Of a stretch of DNA of 64,000 nt, positions 1-10,709 are shown one piece after another; the first letter of the stretch is position 1, and each line of letters starts with the position of its first letter. A program made the translations under genes and the position numbers. The notes below the pieces were generated by a model that had not been told where the DNA came from, did not search any database, and saw nothing but the letters and a program-made list of their open reading frames with translations. Origin of the DNA: Pseudolabrys taiwanensis (GTDB lineage: Bacteria; Pseudomonadota; Alphaproteobacteria; Rhizobiales; Xanthobacteraceae); assembly GCF_003367395.1 (NCBI RefSeq), contig NZ_CP031417.1, positions 5,295,501 through 5,359,500 on the forward strand, written 5' to 3'.

Positions 1-77
1 TGTGGCGGCGAAAAAGCAATATGCGCGTGCACCTTTGTGACTCTCCTCTGCAAGCCACGCATGTCATGAACGCAAAA

Positions 78-103
78 GCGCGGCCCGGAGGTCCGGGCCG
101 CGC
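78..103 (-). terminator. Rho-independent terminator of the PRC-barrel gene
   Basis: A perfect 12-bp stem (GCGCGGCCCGGA paired with TCCGGGCCGCGC) has a 2-nt loop. Read on the minus strand it is followed by TTTT (positions 77-74). It lies about 45 bp past the stop codon of the gene at 149-694. Confidence 0.65.
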
Positions 104-148
104 AACGCACGCAACTGTTACGCTACGCTCACGCAACCTGATGCGTGC

Positions 149-694
149 TTATCGACCGGTCGAACTCGGGGTCGCGGGGCGCGTGCCCATGCCGCTGCTG
201 GCGCCGCCGGCGCCAGTCGTGGCCGCCGGCTTCGGCGCCTCGTAACGGGCGAAGGCCTGGGCGTTCGTGAGCTGATCCTTGGTCATCGCGGTCTTCAGCT
301 TCGGGTCACCGCCGTTGTCGCCCGGCACCATCTGGAAAGCTGACGGTGCGAGCGCCACTTCCTTCGCGCCCATGCCGAGGAAGCCGCCGACGCTCACGAC
401 GTAGGCGTCGATCTTGCCGCTCTTGTCGAACAGGATGTCGCTGATGTCGCCGATCTTCTGATTGTCGGCGCCAAGGACATCGGTGCCCTTGAACTTGGTC
501 GCCAGCAGCTGATCCGGCGTCTGCGACGAGACGAACTGTGCCTGACCGGTGGCAGCCGAGCCGGCCGGAGCCGACTGAGTCGTCGCCGCCGGCGGCGATG
601 CCGTCGAACCGGAGGGTGCGCTCGACGATTGCGCGAGTGCGCCCGTAGCCATCAGCGCGCTGATCGCCGCGCCGGCCATAAGATGTTTGATCAT
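149..694 (-). CDS. Secreted PRC-barrel domain protein
   Basis: The 181-aa product begins with a typical signal peptide (MIKHLMAGAAISALMATG, ending ALAQ) and then a Ser/Ala/Thr/Gln-rich spacer. A PRC-barrel-like core follows at about residues 65-140 (TKFKGTDVLGADNQKIGDIS, then DILFDKSGKIDAYVVSVGGF), and the tail is low in complexity. The start at 694 was chosen because AGGAGG lies 8 nt upstream and the signal peptide begins there; the frame continues upstream without stop but looks non-coding. PRC barrels are small beta domains found in RimM and in photosynthetic reaction centre subunit H. Exported forms are common in Rhizobiales and their role is unknown. It is transcribed away from the dcw cluster. 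Confidence 0.8.
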   Translation of the reverse strand: MIKHLMAGAAISALMATGALAQSSSAPSGSTASPPAATTQSAPAGSAATGQAQFVSSQTPDQLLATKFKGTDVLGADNQKIGDISDILFDKSGKIDAYVVSVGGFLGMGAKEVALAPSAFQMVPGDNGGDPKLKTAMTKDQLTNAQAFARYEAPKPAATTGAGGASSGMGTRPATPSSTGR

Positions 695-959
695 TGGATG
701 CCTCCTCTGTCCCTTCCAAACGGAACTGTCTGAATTGCGGGCCTGCCGCAGCCCGCGTGCAGCCAACTCGTGGCGTGCGGTCATGTTCCTTGCCCGGCGA
801 CGAAGTCGCAGGGGCGGGGGCGCGGCACCGGGATGCCGCGCGAAGCGGGTTCCGTGACTGGGAACCGCGGACGGCAATAAATCCTTAAGTTTAAGCGCCG
901 TTAATGATGAACGAGCGCGCGGTGCGTCGGTGGCCTGAATCGGTCCCGGGGCAGGGCCA
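695..959. other. Intergenic region between the PRC-barrel gene and the mraZ operator
   Basis: No gene was recognised here. The AT-richest part carries three TTAA motifs at 885-888, 891-894 and 901-904; the last two are separated by 6 nt (GCGCCG). They resemble CtrA half-sites (consensus TTAA-N7-TTAA), but the spacing is off by one, so assignment is weak. The region must hold the promoter of the leftward gene. Confidence 0.35.
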
Positions 960-994
960 TTCCATTGACGCCCATAATATCCCATGGTATCCCA
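960..994 (-). promoter_or_regulatory. Putative MraZ operator: four 10-bp-phased TGGGN-type boxes over the mra promoter
   Basis: On the plus strand the boxes read TTCCA (960-964), GCCCA (970-974), TCCCA (980-984) and TCCCA (990-994), each separated by exactly 5 nt. Read on the minus strand they are TGGGA, TGGGA, TGGGC and TGGAA. MraZ of other bacteria is known to bind direct TGGGN repeats with 5-nt spacers upstream of its own gene, and the phasing here fits. A -35-like TTGACG (965-970) lies inside the array, with a weak -10 (TATCCC, 988-993) at 17-nt spacing, so bound MraZ would block the promoter. mraZ starts about 120 bp downstream. Confidence 0.65.
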
Positions 995-1116
995 AACGAG
1001 ATTTGCAAGGATCGCCAGTTTCTTCCCAGCCCGGATTCGGGACGACGTGGCGGTTCTGAGGGACCCGCTCCGCGCGGCCCACGGGCGTGGCGTTCAGTCG
1101 GTGGTGAGTGCGGGAT

Positions 1117-1599
1117 ATGGCGGACCGCTTCGTGTCCAACATCACGTTGCGGCTCGACTCCAAGGGTCGCGTCTCGATCCCGGCTCTCTTCCGATCGGTG
1201 CTCGGCCGCGACGGCTTCGAGGGGCTCTATTGCTATCCGGCGTTGGACCGGCCGGCGATCGATGCGGGTGGCAATGCGTTGATGGCGGAGATCGAGGCGT
1301 TGATCGGACGATTCACGCCTTTCTCGGAGGAGCGCGAGCAGTTCGCGCTGGCGCTCTACGGCACCAGCGAGACGCTCAAAGTGGATGGCGAGGGCCGCGT
1401 GATGCTGAGCGAGAGCTTGAAGCGCCACGCCGGTATCGCGGACAGCGTGACGTTTGTCGGGTTGGGTCACAAGTTTCAGATCTGGGAGCCTGGCCGTTTC
1501 CAGCACGAGCTCGCGGAGGCCACCCAAAAGGTGCGCGCGCTCAAGGCCGAGCTGAGCTCCCAGGCGGCGGGGCGCAACGCGCTCGGAGCACGGGAATGA
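1117..1599 (+). CDS. mraZ: Transcriptional regulator MraZ
   Basis: This 160-aa, AbrB-like protein is the first gene of the dcw cluster. Two MraZ/SpoVT-AbrB swapped-hairpin repeats are visible: the first around [18 protein letters not shown] (residues 11-28) and the second around [19 protein letters not shown]. MraZ forms a ring-shaped oligomer that represses the dcw promoter by binding tandem TGGGN boxes, which are present at 960-994. The ATG at 1117 was preferred over an in-frame GTG at 1108 because family members begin close to the DRFVSN motif. Its stop overlaps the rsmH start (ATGA), implying translational coupling. Confidence 0.95.
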   Translation: MADRFVSNITLRLDSKGRVSIPALFRSVLGRDGFEGLYCYPALDRPAIDAGGNALMAEIEALIGRFTPFSEEREQFALALYGTSETLKVDGEGRVMLSESLKRHAGIADSVTFVGLGHKFQIWEPGRFQHELAEATQKVRALKAELSSQAAGRNALGARE

Positions 1600-2627
1600 C
1601 GGCGGGTGGCGGCGGCTTTGCTGTCGCTGGCGGACCGGCCCTCCACATTCCCGTGCTCGGTCGCCCAGCGCTGCAATTCCTCAACGTCAAGGATGGCGGC
1701 GTCTACATCGACGGCACGTTCGGCGCCGGCGGCTATACGCGTGCGATTCTGGCCGCGGCGCACTGCCAGGTGATCGGCATCGATCGCGATCAGACCGCGC
1801 TGGCGCTCGGCGCCGACTTGGTCGAGCAGGCGCAAGGCCGGCTGACCCTGGTCGAGGATCGGTTTTCCAATCTGGATAACGTCGCGCGCGACTGCGGCCA
1901 CGAGCAGGTCGACGGCATCGTGCTCGATGTCGGCGTCTCGTCGATGCAACTCGACCAGGCGGAGCGCGGCTTCTCGTTCCGCCTCGACGGCCCGCTCGAC
2001 ATGCGCATGAGCGGCGAGGGCGCGAGCGCCGCCGACGTCGTCAACGCGGCGGGCGAGCGCGACCTCGCCAACATCATCTATATCCTCGGCGAAGAGCGCT
2101 TCTCGCGCGCCATCGCCCGCGCCATCGTCAAGGCGCGCGCCGAAACGCGCATCGAAACCACGCGTGCTTTGGCCGACATCGTTTCGTCCGTGGTGCGCGC
2201 CAAGCCGCACGAGATTCATCCGGCGACGCGCACGTTTCAGGCGCTGCGCATCTTCGTCAACGACGAGCTCGGCGAACTCGCCACCGCGCTTGGGGCCGCC
2301 GAGCGCGTGCTCAAGCCGGGCGGCCGTCTGGTCGTCGTCTCCTTCCATTCGCTGGAAGACCGCATCGTCAAGACATTCCTGGCGTCGCGCAGCGAAACGC
2401 GGGGCGGCTCGCGTCACGCGCCGGAAGTGCAGCGCGCGGCGCCGAGCTTTACCGTGCTGACCAAGCGCCCCGTCGTTGCCGATGAGGACGAGATCGCCCA
2501 GAACCCGCGCGCGCGTTCCGCCAAGCTGCGGGCCGGCGAGCGCACCGAGGCCGTGGCGCATCGCGACAATGTCGCCGCGTTGTTGCCGCGCCTGCCGTCG
2601 CTCGCCGACGTGCTGAGGGGGCGCTGA
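1596..2627 (+). CDS. rsmH: 16S rRNA (cytosine-1402-N4)-methyltransferase RsmH
   Basis: The 343-aa product (older name MraW) methylates N4 of C1402 in 16S rRNA with S-adenosylmethionine and acts in the cytoplasm. The signature start HIPVL is followed by the SAM-binding loop [13 protein letters not shown]. The family motifs [21 protein letters not shown] and [18 protein letters not shown] are all present. The start ATG at 1596 overlaps the mraZ stop. The frame is open far upstream, but that part has no family similarity. Length is slightly above the usual 310-330 aa because of an N-terminal Gly/Ala-rich extension. Confidence 0.95.
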   Translation: MTAGGGGFAVAGGPALHIPVLGRPALQFLNVKDGGVYIDGTFGAGGYTRAILAAAHCQVIGIDRDQTALALGADLVEQAQGRLTLVEDRFSNLDNVARDCGHEQVDGIVLDVGVSSMQLDQAERGFSFRLDGPLDMRMSGEGASAADVVNAAGERDLANIIYILGEERFSRAIARAIVKARAETRIETTRALADIVSSVVRAKPHEIHPATRTFQALRIFVNDELGELATALGAAERVLKPGGRLVVVSFHSLEDRIVKTFLASRSETRGGSRHAPEVQRAAPSFTVLTKRPVVADEDEIAQNPRARSAKLRAGERTEAVAHRDNVAALLPRLPSLADVLRGR

Positions 2628-2630
2628 ACC

Positions 2631-2993
2631 ATGCGGCTTCTCAACATCCTGGTGATCGCGGCGCTGATCCTGGCGGCGTCCTACGTCTACAAGATCAAGT
2701 TCGACTCGACGCTGCAGGCCGAGCGTCTCGCCAAGGTGCGCAACGAGATCCGGAAGGAACAAGACGCCATCGCGCGGCTCCGCGCCGAATGGGCGAAGCT
2801 CGAAACGCCGAGCCGCATCCAGACCTTGGCCGAGCGTCATCTGACGCTCAAGCCGCTCCAGCCGACGCAGTTCGACAATCTCGATCGGCTGCCCGAGAAA
2901 CCGCCGCAGATCGTATCGCCCCAGTCGAGCGATCCGATCGGCGCCATGCTGTCCGCGCCCGACACGACCGGCAGCGTGCCCGCGAAACGGTGA
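2631..2993 (+). CDS. ftsL: Cell division protein FtsL
   Basis: This small bitopic membrane protein (120 aa) has a short N-terminus, one transmembrane helix (about residues 4-21) and a periplasmic coiled coil (about 30-60, ERLAKVRNEIRKEQDAIARL). A Pro/Ser-rich tail follows. FtsL joins FtsQ and FtsB in the divisome and helps activate FtsWI. Identification rests on topology and position between rsmH and ftsI, since sequence conservation in the family is low. It starts 3 nt after the rsmH stop. Confidence 0.88.
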   Translation: MRLLNILVIAALILAASYVYKIKFDSTLQAERLAKVRNEIRKEQDAIARLRAEWAKLETPSRIQTLAERHLTLKPLQPTQFDNLDRLPEKPPQIVSPQSSDPIGAMLSAPDTTGSVPAKR

Positions 2994-2998
2994 GCAGT

Positions 2999-4723
2999 AT
3001 GCAGTCCGTCGTCCCCAACGAAAGCCGCTGGCAGCGCTTCATGCGCGGCCTGCTCTATGGCCGCGGTGTCGACCGCAATGTGAAGGCCAAGGCGCGCCTC
3101 GGCCTCGCCATCGTCATCTTCGCGGGCGTTTACGTCGTCATCGCGGTGCGGCTCGTCATGTTCGCGACCTTCAGCGACGGCCATAACGGCCGCCGCAGCG
3201 TCGGTCAGGACGCCATCGCCACCGCGCGTCCCGATATTCTCGATCGCAATGGCGAGATTCTCGCAACCGATGTGAAGACGCCGTCGCTGTTCGCCGAGCC
3301 GCGCAAGCTCATCGACGTCGACGAGGCCGTGGAACTGCTCACCGCGACCTTGCCCGATCTCGACGCCAACGAAGTGCGCGAGCGGCTTTCGTCCAAGCGC
3401 GGCTTCGTCTGGCTCAAGCGTGAAATCACGCCCGAGCAGCAACGCCAGGTCTTCCATCTCGGCATTCCGGGCGTCGGCTTCCTGCCCGAGAACAAGCGCG
3501 TCTATCCGAACGGCCCGACGATCTCGCACACGCTCGGCCATGTGAACATCGACAACCAGGGCATCGCCGGCATCGAGAAATGGTTGGACGGGCAGGGGCT
3601 CGCCGCGCTGCACATGGCGGGTCTCGCGTCGGACCGGCTGCAGAAGCCGGTCGAACTCGCCGTCGATCTGCGCGTGCAGTTCGCGATGCGCGACGAACTC
3701 GTCAAAGCGCGCGACAAGTTCAAGGCCAAGGCGTCGGCCGGCCTCGTGCTCGATGTCAACACCGGCGAGATCGTCGCCATGGTGTCCGAGCCCGACTACG
3801 ACCCGAACAATCCGCGCGAGGCCAACGACCCGACGCGCATCAACCGGCTCACCACCGGCGTGTTCGAAATGGGTTCGACCTTCAAGGTCTTCACCGTCGC
3901 GATGGCGCTCGATTCCGGCCGCGTGACGCTGAACTCGACCTTCGACGGCCGCCAGTCGCTGCGCTACGGCCGCTTCACCATCCACGACGACCATCCGATG
4001 CCGCGCATGCTATCCGTGCCGGAAATCTTCAAATACTCGTCGAACATCGGCGCCGCGCGCATGGCGCTGTCGCTCGGTCCCGAATATCACCGCGCCTTCC
4101 TCAAGAAGATGGGTCAGCTCGACCGCCTGCGCACCGAGTTGCCCGAGAGTGCCGAGCCGATCGTCCCCAAGCGCTGGGGCGAGCTCAACACCGTCACCAT
4201 CTCCTTCGGCCACGGTCTGTCGGTCGCGCCGCTGCAGGCGGTGATGGGCATCGCCGCCACCATGAACGGCGGTCTGCTGATCCCGCCGACCTTCCTCAAG
4301 CGCAGCCGCGAGGACGCGCTCAAGCTGGCGACGCAGGTGCTGAAGCCCGACACCAGCCAGAAGATGCGCTATCTGATGCGCCTCAATGCCGAGCAGGGCA
4401 CCGGCACCAAGGCCAACGTGCAGGGCTATTACATCGGCGGCAAAACCGGCACCGCCGAGAAGGTCGTCAACGGCCGTTACGCCAAGAACAAGCTGCTCAC
4501 GGACTTCATGGCGGTGCTGCCGGCCGACAAGCCGCGCTATCTCGTCATGATCATGCTCGACGAGCCGCAGGGCCTGCCGGAGACCTACGGCTTCGCCACT
4601 GCCGGCTGGAACGCCGGCCCGGTGGCGGGCAAGGTGATCGCGCGCATCGCGCCGCTGCTCGACATCGCGCCGCGTTTCGACCTGCCGAAGGCCGAGCAGT
4701 TGATCCTGGCCAAGGCGCCGTGA
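2999..4723 (+). CDS. ftsI: Peptidoglycan D,D-transpeptidase FtsI (PBP3)
   Basis: This septal class B penicillin-binding protein (574 aa) has a cytoplasmic N-terminus, a transmembrane helix at about 35-58, a pedestal domain and a transpeptidase domain. The catalytic motifs are intact: SxxK (S293-TFK), SSN (347-349) and KTGT (482-485). It cross-links septal peptidoglycan together with FtsW. A GTG at 2990 overlaps the ftsL stop and is in frame; the ATG at 2999 was chosen, adding or losing only three residues. The downstream gap before murE holds a palindromic repeat. Confidence 0.95.
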   Translation: MQSVVPNESRWQRFMRGLLYGRGVDRNVKAKARLGLAIVIFAGVYVVIAVRLVMFATFSDGHNGRRSVGQDAIATARPDILDRNGEILATDVKTPSLFAEPRKLIDVDEAVELLTATLPDLDANEVRERLSSKRGFVWLKREITPEQQRQVFHLGIPGVGFLPENKRVYPNGPTISHTLGHVNIDNQGIAGIEKWLDGQGLAALHMAGLASDRLQKPVELAVDLRVQFAMRDELVKARDKFKAKASAGLVLDVNTGEIVAMVSEPDYDPNNPREANDPTRINRLTTGVFEMGSTFKVFTVAMALDSGRVTLNSTFDGRQSLRYGRFTIHDDHPMPRMLSVPEIFKYSSNIGAARMALSLGPEYHRAFLKKMGQLDRLRTELPESAEPIVPKRWGELNTVTISFGHGLSVAPLQAVMGIAATMNGGLLIPPTFLKRSREDALKLATQVLKPDTSQKMRYLMRLNAEQGTGTKANVQGYYIGGKTGTAEKVVNGRYAKNKLLTDFMAVLPADKPRYLVMIMLDEPQGLPETYGFATAGWNAGPVAGKVIARIAPLLDIAPRFDLPKAEQLILAKAP

Positions 4724-4772
4724 AGTCGGTAGTGCATCACTCGCGTAACCGGGCTTGGCTCGGCCTATCTCA

Positions 4773-4869
4773 GTCACCCTGAGGTGATCGGCCGAGGCCG
4801 AGCCTCGAAGGGCGACAGCCGTCCTCCTTCGAGGCTCGCGTGCTGCGCACGCTCGCACCTCAGGATGAC
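4773..4869. repeat. Palindromic intergenic repeat (family C, GTCA-CCTGAGGTG ends)
   Basis: The outer inverted arms are GTCACCCTGAGGTG (4773-4786) and the complement of CACCTCAGGATGAC (4856-4869), with one mismatch. An inner pair is GAGCCTCGAAGG (4800-4811) and CCTTCGAGGCTC (4826-4837). The element fills the ftsI-murE gap. Such elements are widespread in Bradyrhizobium-type genomes. It could form a long hairpin in the dcw transcript. Confidence 0.75.
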
Positions 4870-4891
4870 GGGTCGGGCGTTGGGAAGCTAA

Positions 4892-6340
4892 ATGAAGCTC
4901 GCTGATTTAGTCATAGAGAGTGCCGTCGTCGATCCGCGCTTCGCGGATGTGACGCTGTCCGGCATCGCGGCCGACAGCCGCGCGGTGAAGCCCGGCGATC
5001 TGTTCGTCGCGGTTCCCGGCACCAAAGCGGACGGACTCGCCTTCGTGCCGCAGGCGTTGACGCAGGGCGCCGTCGCGGTGATGGCGGAGACGCGGCCGGA
5101 GCTGCCGGCGCATGTCGCGTTCATCGCGGTCGAGAACGTGCGGCGCGCGCTGGCGCTTGCCGCGGCGAAATTCTATCCGCGTCAGCCGGCCACCATTGCC
5201 GCCGTCACCGGCACCTCGGGCAAGACCTCGGTCGCCGCCTTCCTGCGCCAGATCTGGACCGCGCTCGGACACGCCGCCGCGAGCGTCGGCACTGTCGGCG
5301 TCGTGTCGCCGAAAGGCGAGATCTACGGCTCGCTCACCACGCCCGATCCGATCGCGCTGCATAAAAGCCTCGACGAACTTGCCGGCGAGGGCGTGACGCA
5401 TCTGGCCCTGGAAGCTTCCTCGCACGGCCTCGACCAGCACCGGCTCGACGGCGTGCGCGTCGCCGCCGCCGGCTACACCAATCTCTCGCGCGATCATCTC
5501 GATTATCATCCGACGCTCGAGGCCTATCTCGCCGCCAAGCTGCGGCTGTTCACCGACCTTGTCGTCGATGGCGGCACGGCGGTGATCAACGTCGACGACG
5601 CGCATGCGCCGCAAGTTGTCGCCGCCGCGCGGAAGCGCGGCCTGACGATCATGACCGTCGGCGCCAAGGGCGAGGGTATTCATCTTGCCGGCACCACCAT
5701 CGAAGGCTTTGCCCAGGTCGTGCAGTTCGCCCACGCCGGCCATCATTATAATGTGCGGCTGCCTTTGGTCGGCGCCTTCCAGATCGAGAACGCGGCCGTC
5801 GCGGCCGGTCTCGCCATCGCCACGGGCGGTGAGCCGAAACGCGTCTTCGCCGCGCTGGAAAATCTCGTCGGCGCCAAAGGCCGGCTTGAGTTCGCCGGCG
5901 AGCGGAACGGCGCGCCGATTTTCATCGACTATGCGCACAAGCCCGACGCGCTCGAGAAAGCCATCGAGGCGTTGCGGCCTTACACGTCGGGCAAGCTGAT
6001 CGTGGTGTTCGGCTGCGGCGGCGACCGCGACGCCGGCAAGCGGCCGATCATGGGCCGCATCGCGCACGAGAAGGCCGACGAGGTGATCGTCACCGACGAC
6101 AATCCGCGCAGCGAGGATCCGGCCAAGATCCGCGCCGCCATTCTTGCGGCGGCGCCCGGCGCGCGCGAAATTGGCGATCGCGCGGCGGCGATCCGCCAGG
6201 GCGTCGCTGATTTGCAGGTCGGCGATGTGCTGCTCGTTGCCGGCAAGGGCCATGAAACCGGCCAGATCATCGGCAATCGCACGGTGCACTTCTCGGATCA
6301 TGAGGCGGTGGCGGAAGCATTGAAGGAAGTGGGGGAGTGA
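4892..6340 (+). CDS. murE: UDP-MurNAc-L-Ala-D-Glu:meso-diaminopimelate ligase MurE
   Basis: This 482-aa Mur ligase adds meso-diaminopimelate to UDP-MurNAc-dipeptide in the cytoplasm. It shows the Mur ligase N-domain (SGIAADSRAVKPGDLFVAVP), the ATP-binding P-loop TGTSGKTSVAAF and the central-domain motif LEASSHGL. The C-domain carries DNPR (in DDNPRSEDP), which is the signature for diaminopimelate rather than lysine. This supports a Gram-negative diaminopimelate-type wall. It lies between ftsI and murF, separated from each by a repeat element. Confidence 0.96.
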   Translation: MKLADLVIESAVVDPRFADVTLSGIAADSRAVKPGDLFVAVPGTKADGLAFVPQALTQGAVAVMAETRPELPAHVAFIAVENVRRALALAAAKFYPRQPATIAAVTGTSGKTSVAAFLRQIWTALGHAAASVGTVGVVSPKGEIYGSLTTPDPIALHKSLDELAGEGVTHLALEASSHGLDQHRLDGVRVAAAGYTNLSRDHLDYHPTLEAYLAAKLRLFTDLVVDGGTAVINVDDAHAPQVVAAARKRGLTIMTVGAKGEGIHLAGTTIEGFAQVVQFAHAGHHYNVRLPLVGAFQIENAAVAAGLAIATGGEPKRVFAALENLVGAKGRLEFAGERNGAPIFIDYAHKPDALEKAIEALRPYTSGKLIVVFGCGGDRDAGKRPIMGRIAHEKADEVIVTDDNPRSEDPAKIRAAILAAAPGAREIGDRAAAIRQGVADLQVGDVLLVAGKGHETGQIIGNRTVHFSDHEAVAEALKEVGE

Positions 6341-6362
6341 GCGGAGATTGCGCACGCTTGCT

Positions 6363-6514
6363 TTTGCCCTCCCCCTTGTGGGGAGGACGGCGAGCGGCCG
6401 AAGGTCGCGAGCGGGTGGGGGTGGTCGCGTTTGAGCAAAACGTGCCATTACCCCCACCCCGCTCATCTCGCTGCCGCTCGATGAGCGACCCTCCCCACAA
6501 GGGGGAGGGTAAAG
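6363..6514. repeat. Palindromic repeat (family D, CCCTCCCCCTTGTGGGG ends)
   Basis: Long inverted arms at about 6363-6386 and 6489-6514 (core CCCTCCCCCTTGTGGGGA) flank a G/C-rich middle containing a second inverted pair around GAGCGGGTGGGGGTGGT and CCCCCACCCCGCTC. It fills the murE-murF gap. Related copies occur at 28973-29082 and, inside genes, at 35974-36028 and 58611-58773. Confidence 0.75.
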
Positions 6515-6536
6515 AAAGAGCGACTGGAACAGCCGT

Positions 6537-7967
6537 ATGACTTCTCTCTGGACCACCGCCGAAATGACCACCGCGATGCGAGCCGACAAAGCGGGCGCGC
6601 CGCCGGAGGCTATCGCCGGCATCTCGATCGACACCCGCACCATCGGCAAAGGCGAAGCTTTCTTCGCGCTGACCGATGCGCGCGACGGCCATGACTTCGT
6701 CGAGGCCGCGTTGAAAGCGGGCGCCGGCCTTGCCGTCGTCGCGCGCGACAAACGCGGCCGCTTCGCGGCCGATGCACCGCTGCTCATCGTGGACGACGTG
6801 CTCGACGCCTTGCGCGATCTCGGCCGCGCTGCGCGCGCGCGGCTCAAGGGGCAAGTGATCGCGGTCACCGGTTCGGTCGGCAAGACCGGCACCAAGGAAG
6901 CGTTGCGCCTCGCGTTCTCCGCCGAAGGCGAAACGCACGCCTCCGCCGCCTCCTACAACAATCACTGGGGCGTGCCGCTGTCGCTCGCCCGCTGTCCGGC
7001 GTCGGCGCAATATGCGGTGTTCGAGATCGGCATGAACCATGCCGGCGAGATCACGCCGTTGGTGGCGATGGTGCGGCCGCATATCGCCATCATCACCACC
7101 ATCGCGCCGGTGCATCTCGAATATTTCGGCTCGCTCGAGAAGATCGCCGATGCCAAGGCGGAGATCTTCACCGGCCTCGTGCCGGGTGGTGTCGCGGTGC
7201 TCAACCGCGACAACGAACAGTTCGCGCACCTCGAAGCGGCGGCGAAAGCGGCGGGCGTTGCGCGCATTGTCACTTTCGGCGAGGCCGCGAAGGCCGAGGC
7301 GCGGCTCATTCGTTATGCCCTGCAGGACGAATCCTCGGCGGTCGAGGCCGACATCCTCGGCCATCACGTCGCGTACAAGCTCGGCGCACCCGGCCGCCAT
7401 CTCGTCATGAACTCGCTCGCCGTGCTGGCGGCGGTCGAACTCGCGGGCGCCGATATCGCCCATGCCGCGCTCGCGCTCACCCATCTCAAGCCCTCGATCG
7501 GCCGCGGCGCGCGCGCGACGCTCAAGGTTCCGGGCGGACAGGCGCTGCTGATCGACGAGAGCTACAACGCCAATCCGGCATCGATGGCGGCGGCCATCGC
7601 GTTGCTCGGTCAGGCGCCGGTCGGTATGCGCGGACGACGGATTGCCGTTCTCGGCGACATGCTCGAATTGGGGGCGCCCGGGCCGACGCTGCACGCCGGG
7701 CTCGCCGCGGCCTTGGCCGACGCCAAGATCGATCTGGTGTTCTGTTCCGGCCCGCTCATGCACAGCCTCTGGGAGGCTCTTCCCTCCGGTCGGAAGGGCG
7801 GCTATGCCGAGACATCGGCCGCGCTGGAACCGCAGGTTCTCGAGGCCGTCCGCGCCGGCGACGCGGTCATGGTGAAAGGCTCGCTGGGCTCGAAAATGGG
7901 TCCGATCGTGAAAGCGCTGGAGCGCCAGTTTCCCCGAGAGGATGCCGCGGTGGCGGCCAAGGTTTGA
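6537..7967 (+). CDS. murF: UDP-MurNAc-tripeptide:D-Ala-D-Ala ligase MurF
   Basis: This 476-aa enzyme adds D-Ala-D-Ala to complete the UDP-MurNAc-pentapeptide. Visible features are the Mur N-domain ([17 protein letters not shown]), the P-loop [14 protein letters not shown], the [11 protein letters not shown] segment and [12 protein letters not shown], which is typical of MurF. The start ATG lies just after the family D repeat. mraY begins 4 nt after its stop. Confidence 0.96.
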   Translation: MTSLWTTAEMTTAMRADKAGAPPEAIAGISIDTRTIGKGEAFFALTDARDGHDFVEAALKAGAGLAVVARDKRGRFAADAPLLIVDDVLDALRDLGRAARARLKGQVIAVTGSVGKTGTKEALRLAFSAEGETHASAASYNNHWGVPLSLARCPASAQYAVFEIGMNHAGEITPLVAMVRPHIAIITTIAPVHLEYFGSLEKIADAKAEIFTGLVPGGVAVLNRDNEQFAHLEAAAKAAGVARIVTFGEAAKAEARLIRYALQDESSAVEADILGHHVAYKLGAPGRHLVMNSLAVLAAVELAGADIAHAALALTHLKPSIGRGARATLKVPGGQALLIDESYNANPASMAAAIALLGQAPVGMRGRRIAVLGDMLELGAPGPTLHAGLAAALADAKIDLVFCSGPLMHSLWEALPSGRKGGYAETSAALEPQVLEAVRAGDAVMVKGSLGSKMGPIVKALERQFPREDAAVAAKV

Positions 7968-7971
7968 ACCG

Positions 7972-9057
7972 ATGTTTTATTGGCTCACCGAGCTTTCCGA
8001 TAAGGTCTCGTTCTTCAACGTTTTCCGCTACATCACCTTTCGCACCGGCGGCGCCGTCGTCACCGCGCTGGTGTTCGTCTTTCTGTTCGGCGGCCCGATC
8101 ATCGATCTGTTGCGTGTCAAACAAGGCAAAGGGCAGCCGATTCGCGAGGACGGGCCGAAGTCACACCTGATTACCAAGAAGGGCACGCCCACCATGGGCG
8201 GCCTGATGATTCTCTCCGGCATGCTGGTGTCGACGCTGCTGTGGGCCAATCCCGCCAACCCGTACGTTTGGATCGTGCTCGGCGTCACGCTCGCCTTCGG
8301 CCTGATCGGCTTTTATGACGACTATCTGAAGGTCACCAAGCAGACTAATGCCGGCTTTGCCGGGCGCACGCGGCTGATGGCGGAATTCGCCATCGCCATC
8401 GTCGCCTGCGTTCTGCTCGCCCGGCTCGGCAGAGGGCCGATCGCCACCTCGCTGGTGTTCCCGTTCTTCAAGGACCTGGTGTTCAACCTCGGCATCCTGT
8501 TTGTCGTCGTCGGCGCTTTCGTCATCGTCGGCGCCGGCAACGCGGTGAACCTGACGGACGGTCTCGACGGCCTCGCCATCGTGCCGGTGATGATCGCGGC
8601 CGGCACCTTCGGCTTCATCTCCTACATCGTCGGCAACGCGCTGTTCTCCGAATACCTGCAGCTGCACTATGTCGCCGGCACCGGCGAACTCGCCGTGCTG
8701 TGCGGCGCCTGCATCGGCGCGGGCTTAGGCTTTCTGTGGTTCAACGCGCCGCCGGCGTCGATTTTCATGGGCGACACCGGCTCGCTGGCGCTCGGCGGCC
8801 TGCTCGGTTCGGTCGCGGTCGCCATCAAGCACGAGATCGTGCTCGCCATCGTCGGCGGCCTGTTCGTGCTCGAGGCCGTGTCGGTGATCGTGCAGGTGGT
8901 CTCGTTCAAGCTCACCGGCAAGCGCGTGTTCAAGATGGCGCCGATCCATCATCACTACGAGCAACTCGGCTGGACCGAGCCGCAGATCGTGATCCGCTTC
9001 TGGATCGTCGCCGTGGTGCTGGCGCTCGCCGGCCTCGCGACGTTGAAGTTGAGGTAG
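7972..9057 (+). CDS. mraY: Phospho-MurNAc-pentapeptide translocase MraY
   Basis: This 361-aa polytopic membrane enzyme transfers phospho-MurNAc-pentapeptide to undecaprenyl phosphate to form lipid I. Characteristic motifs are present: KKGTPTMGG near residue 70, FYDDYLKV with the Asp pair, [22 protein letters not shown] and the histidine cluster PIHHHYE. About ten hydrophobic segments can be seen. The ATG at 7972 was chosen because family members begin MFYWL; an in-frame ATG 30 nt upstream lies inside murF. Confidence 0.97.
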   Translation: MFYWLTELSDKVSFFNVFRYITFRTGGAVVTALVFVFLFGGPIIDLLRVKQGKGQPIREDGPKSHLITKKGTPTMGGLMILSGMLVSTLLWANPANPYVWIVLGVTLAFGLIGFYDDYLKVTKQTNAGFAGRTRLMAEFAIAIVACVLLARLGRGPIATSLVFPFFKDLVFNLGILFVVVGAFVIVGAGNAVNLTDGLDGLAIVPVMIAAGTFGFISYIVGNALFSEYLQLHYVAGTGELAVLCGACIGAGLGFLWFNAPPASIFMGDTGSLALGGLLGSVAVAIKHEIVLAIVGGLFVLEAVSVIVQVVSFKLTGKRVFKMAPIHHHYEQLGWTEPQIVIRFWIVAVVLALAGLATLKLR

Positions 9058-9099
9058 GGCGGGACCCCTACGCCGTGTACTCTCGATAGGCTGCGGAGC

Positions 9100-9136
9100 A
9101 TGGGTCCCGGCCCTCGCTTCGTTCGGCCGGGACGAC
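9100..9136. repeat. Short palindrome (family F) before murD
   Basis: GGGTCCCGGCC (from 9102) pairs with GGCCGGGAC (to 9133) around a CTCGCTTCGTTC loop. It lies in the mraY-murD gap and looks like a half-size version of the longer repeats in this window. Confidence 0.5.
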
Positions 9137-9144
9137 AGAAACAG

Positions 9145-10566
<1,422 letters not shown>

Positions 10567-10709
10567 CCGCTGAATGTACCGCTTGCGCGCTGCACCCTCC
10601 CCTGGAGGGGGAAGGTGAAGAAGAAGCGGCGGCCGCCCCGTCACCCTTAATCCTTCGTAAACCGGCTCAGGTCAGGACTAGTCAAAGTCGATCTGATCGA
10701 GGATGGCCG

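Noticed and set aside
885-904. CtrA binding site before mraZ
   Set aside because: TTAA words are spaced by 6 nt, not 7, and the flanking bases do not fit; too weak to claim.
984-1595. Long open frame upstream of and in frame with rsmH
   Set aside because: It overlaps mraZ in another frame and lacks any family likeness; rsmH starts at 1596.
2789-2989. Upstream extension of the ftsI frame
   Set aside because: It lies entirely within ftsL and gives an Arg-rich sequence with no similarity to FtsI.
3580-4782. 400-aa open frame overlapping ftsI on the same strand
   Set aside because: Arg/Ala-rich shadow typical of high-GC DNA; ftsI has all catalytic motifs.
6337-6540. 67-aa open frame in the murE-murF gap
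   Set aside because: It is a translation of the family D palindrome (LLLPSPLWGGR...), not a gene.
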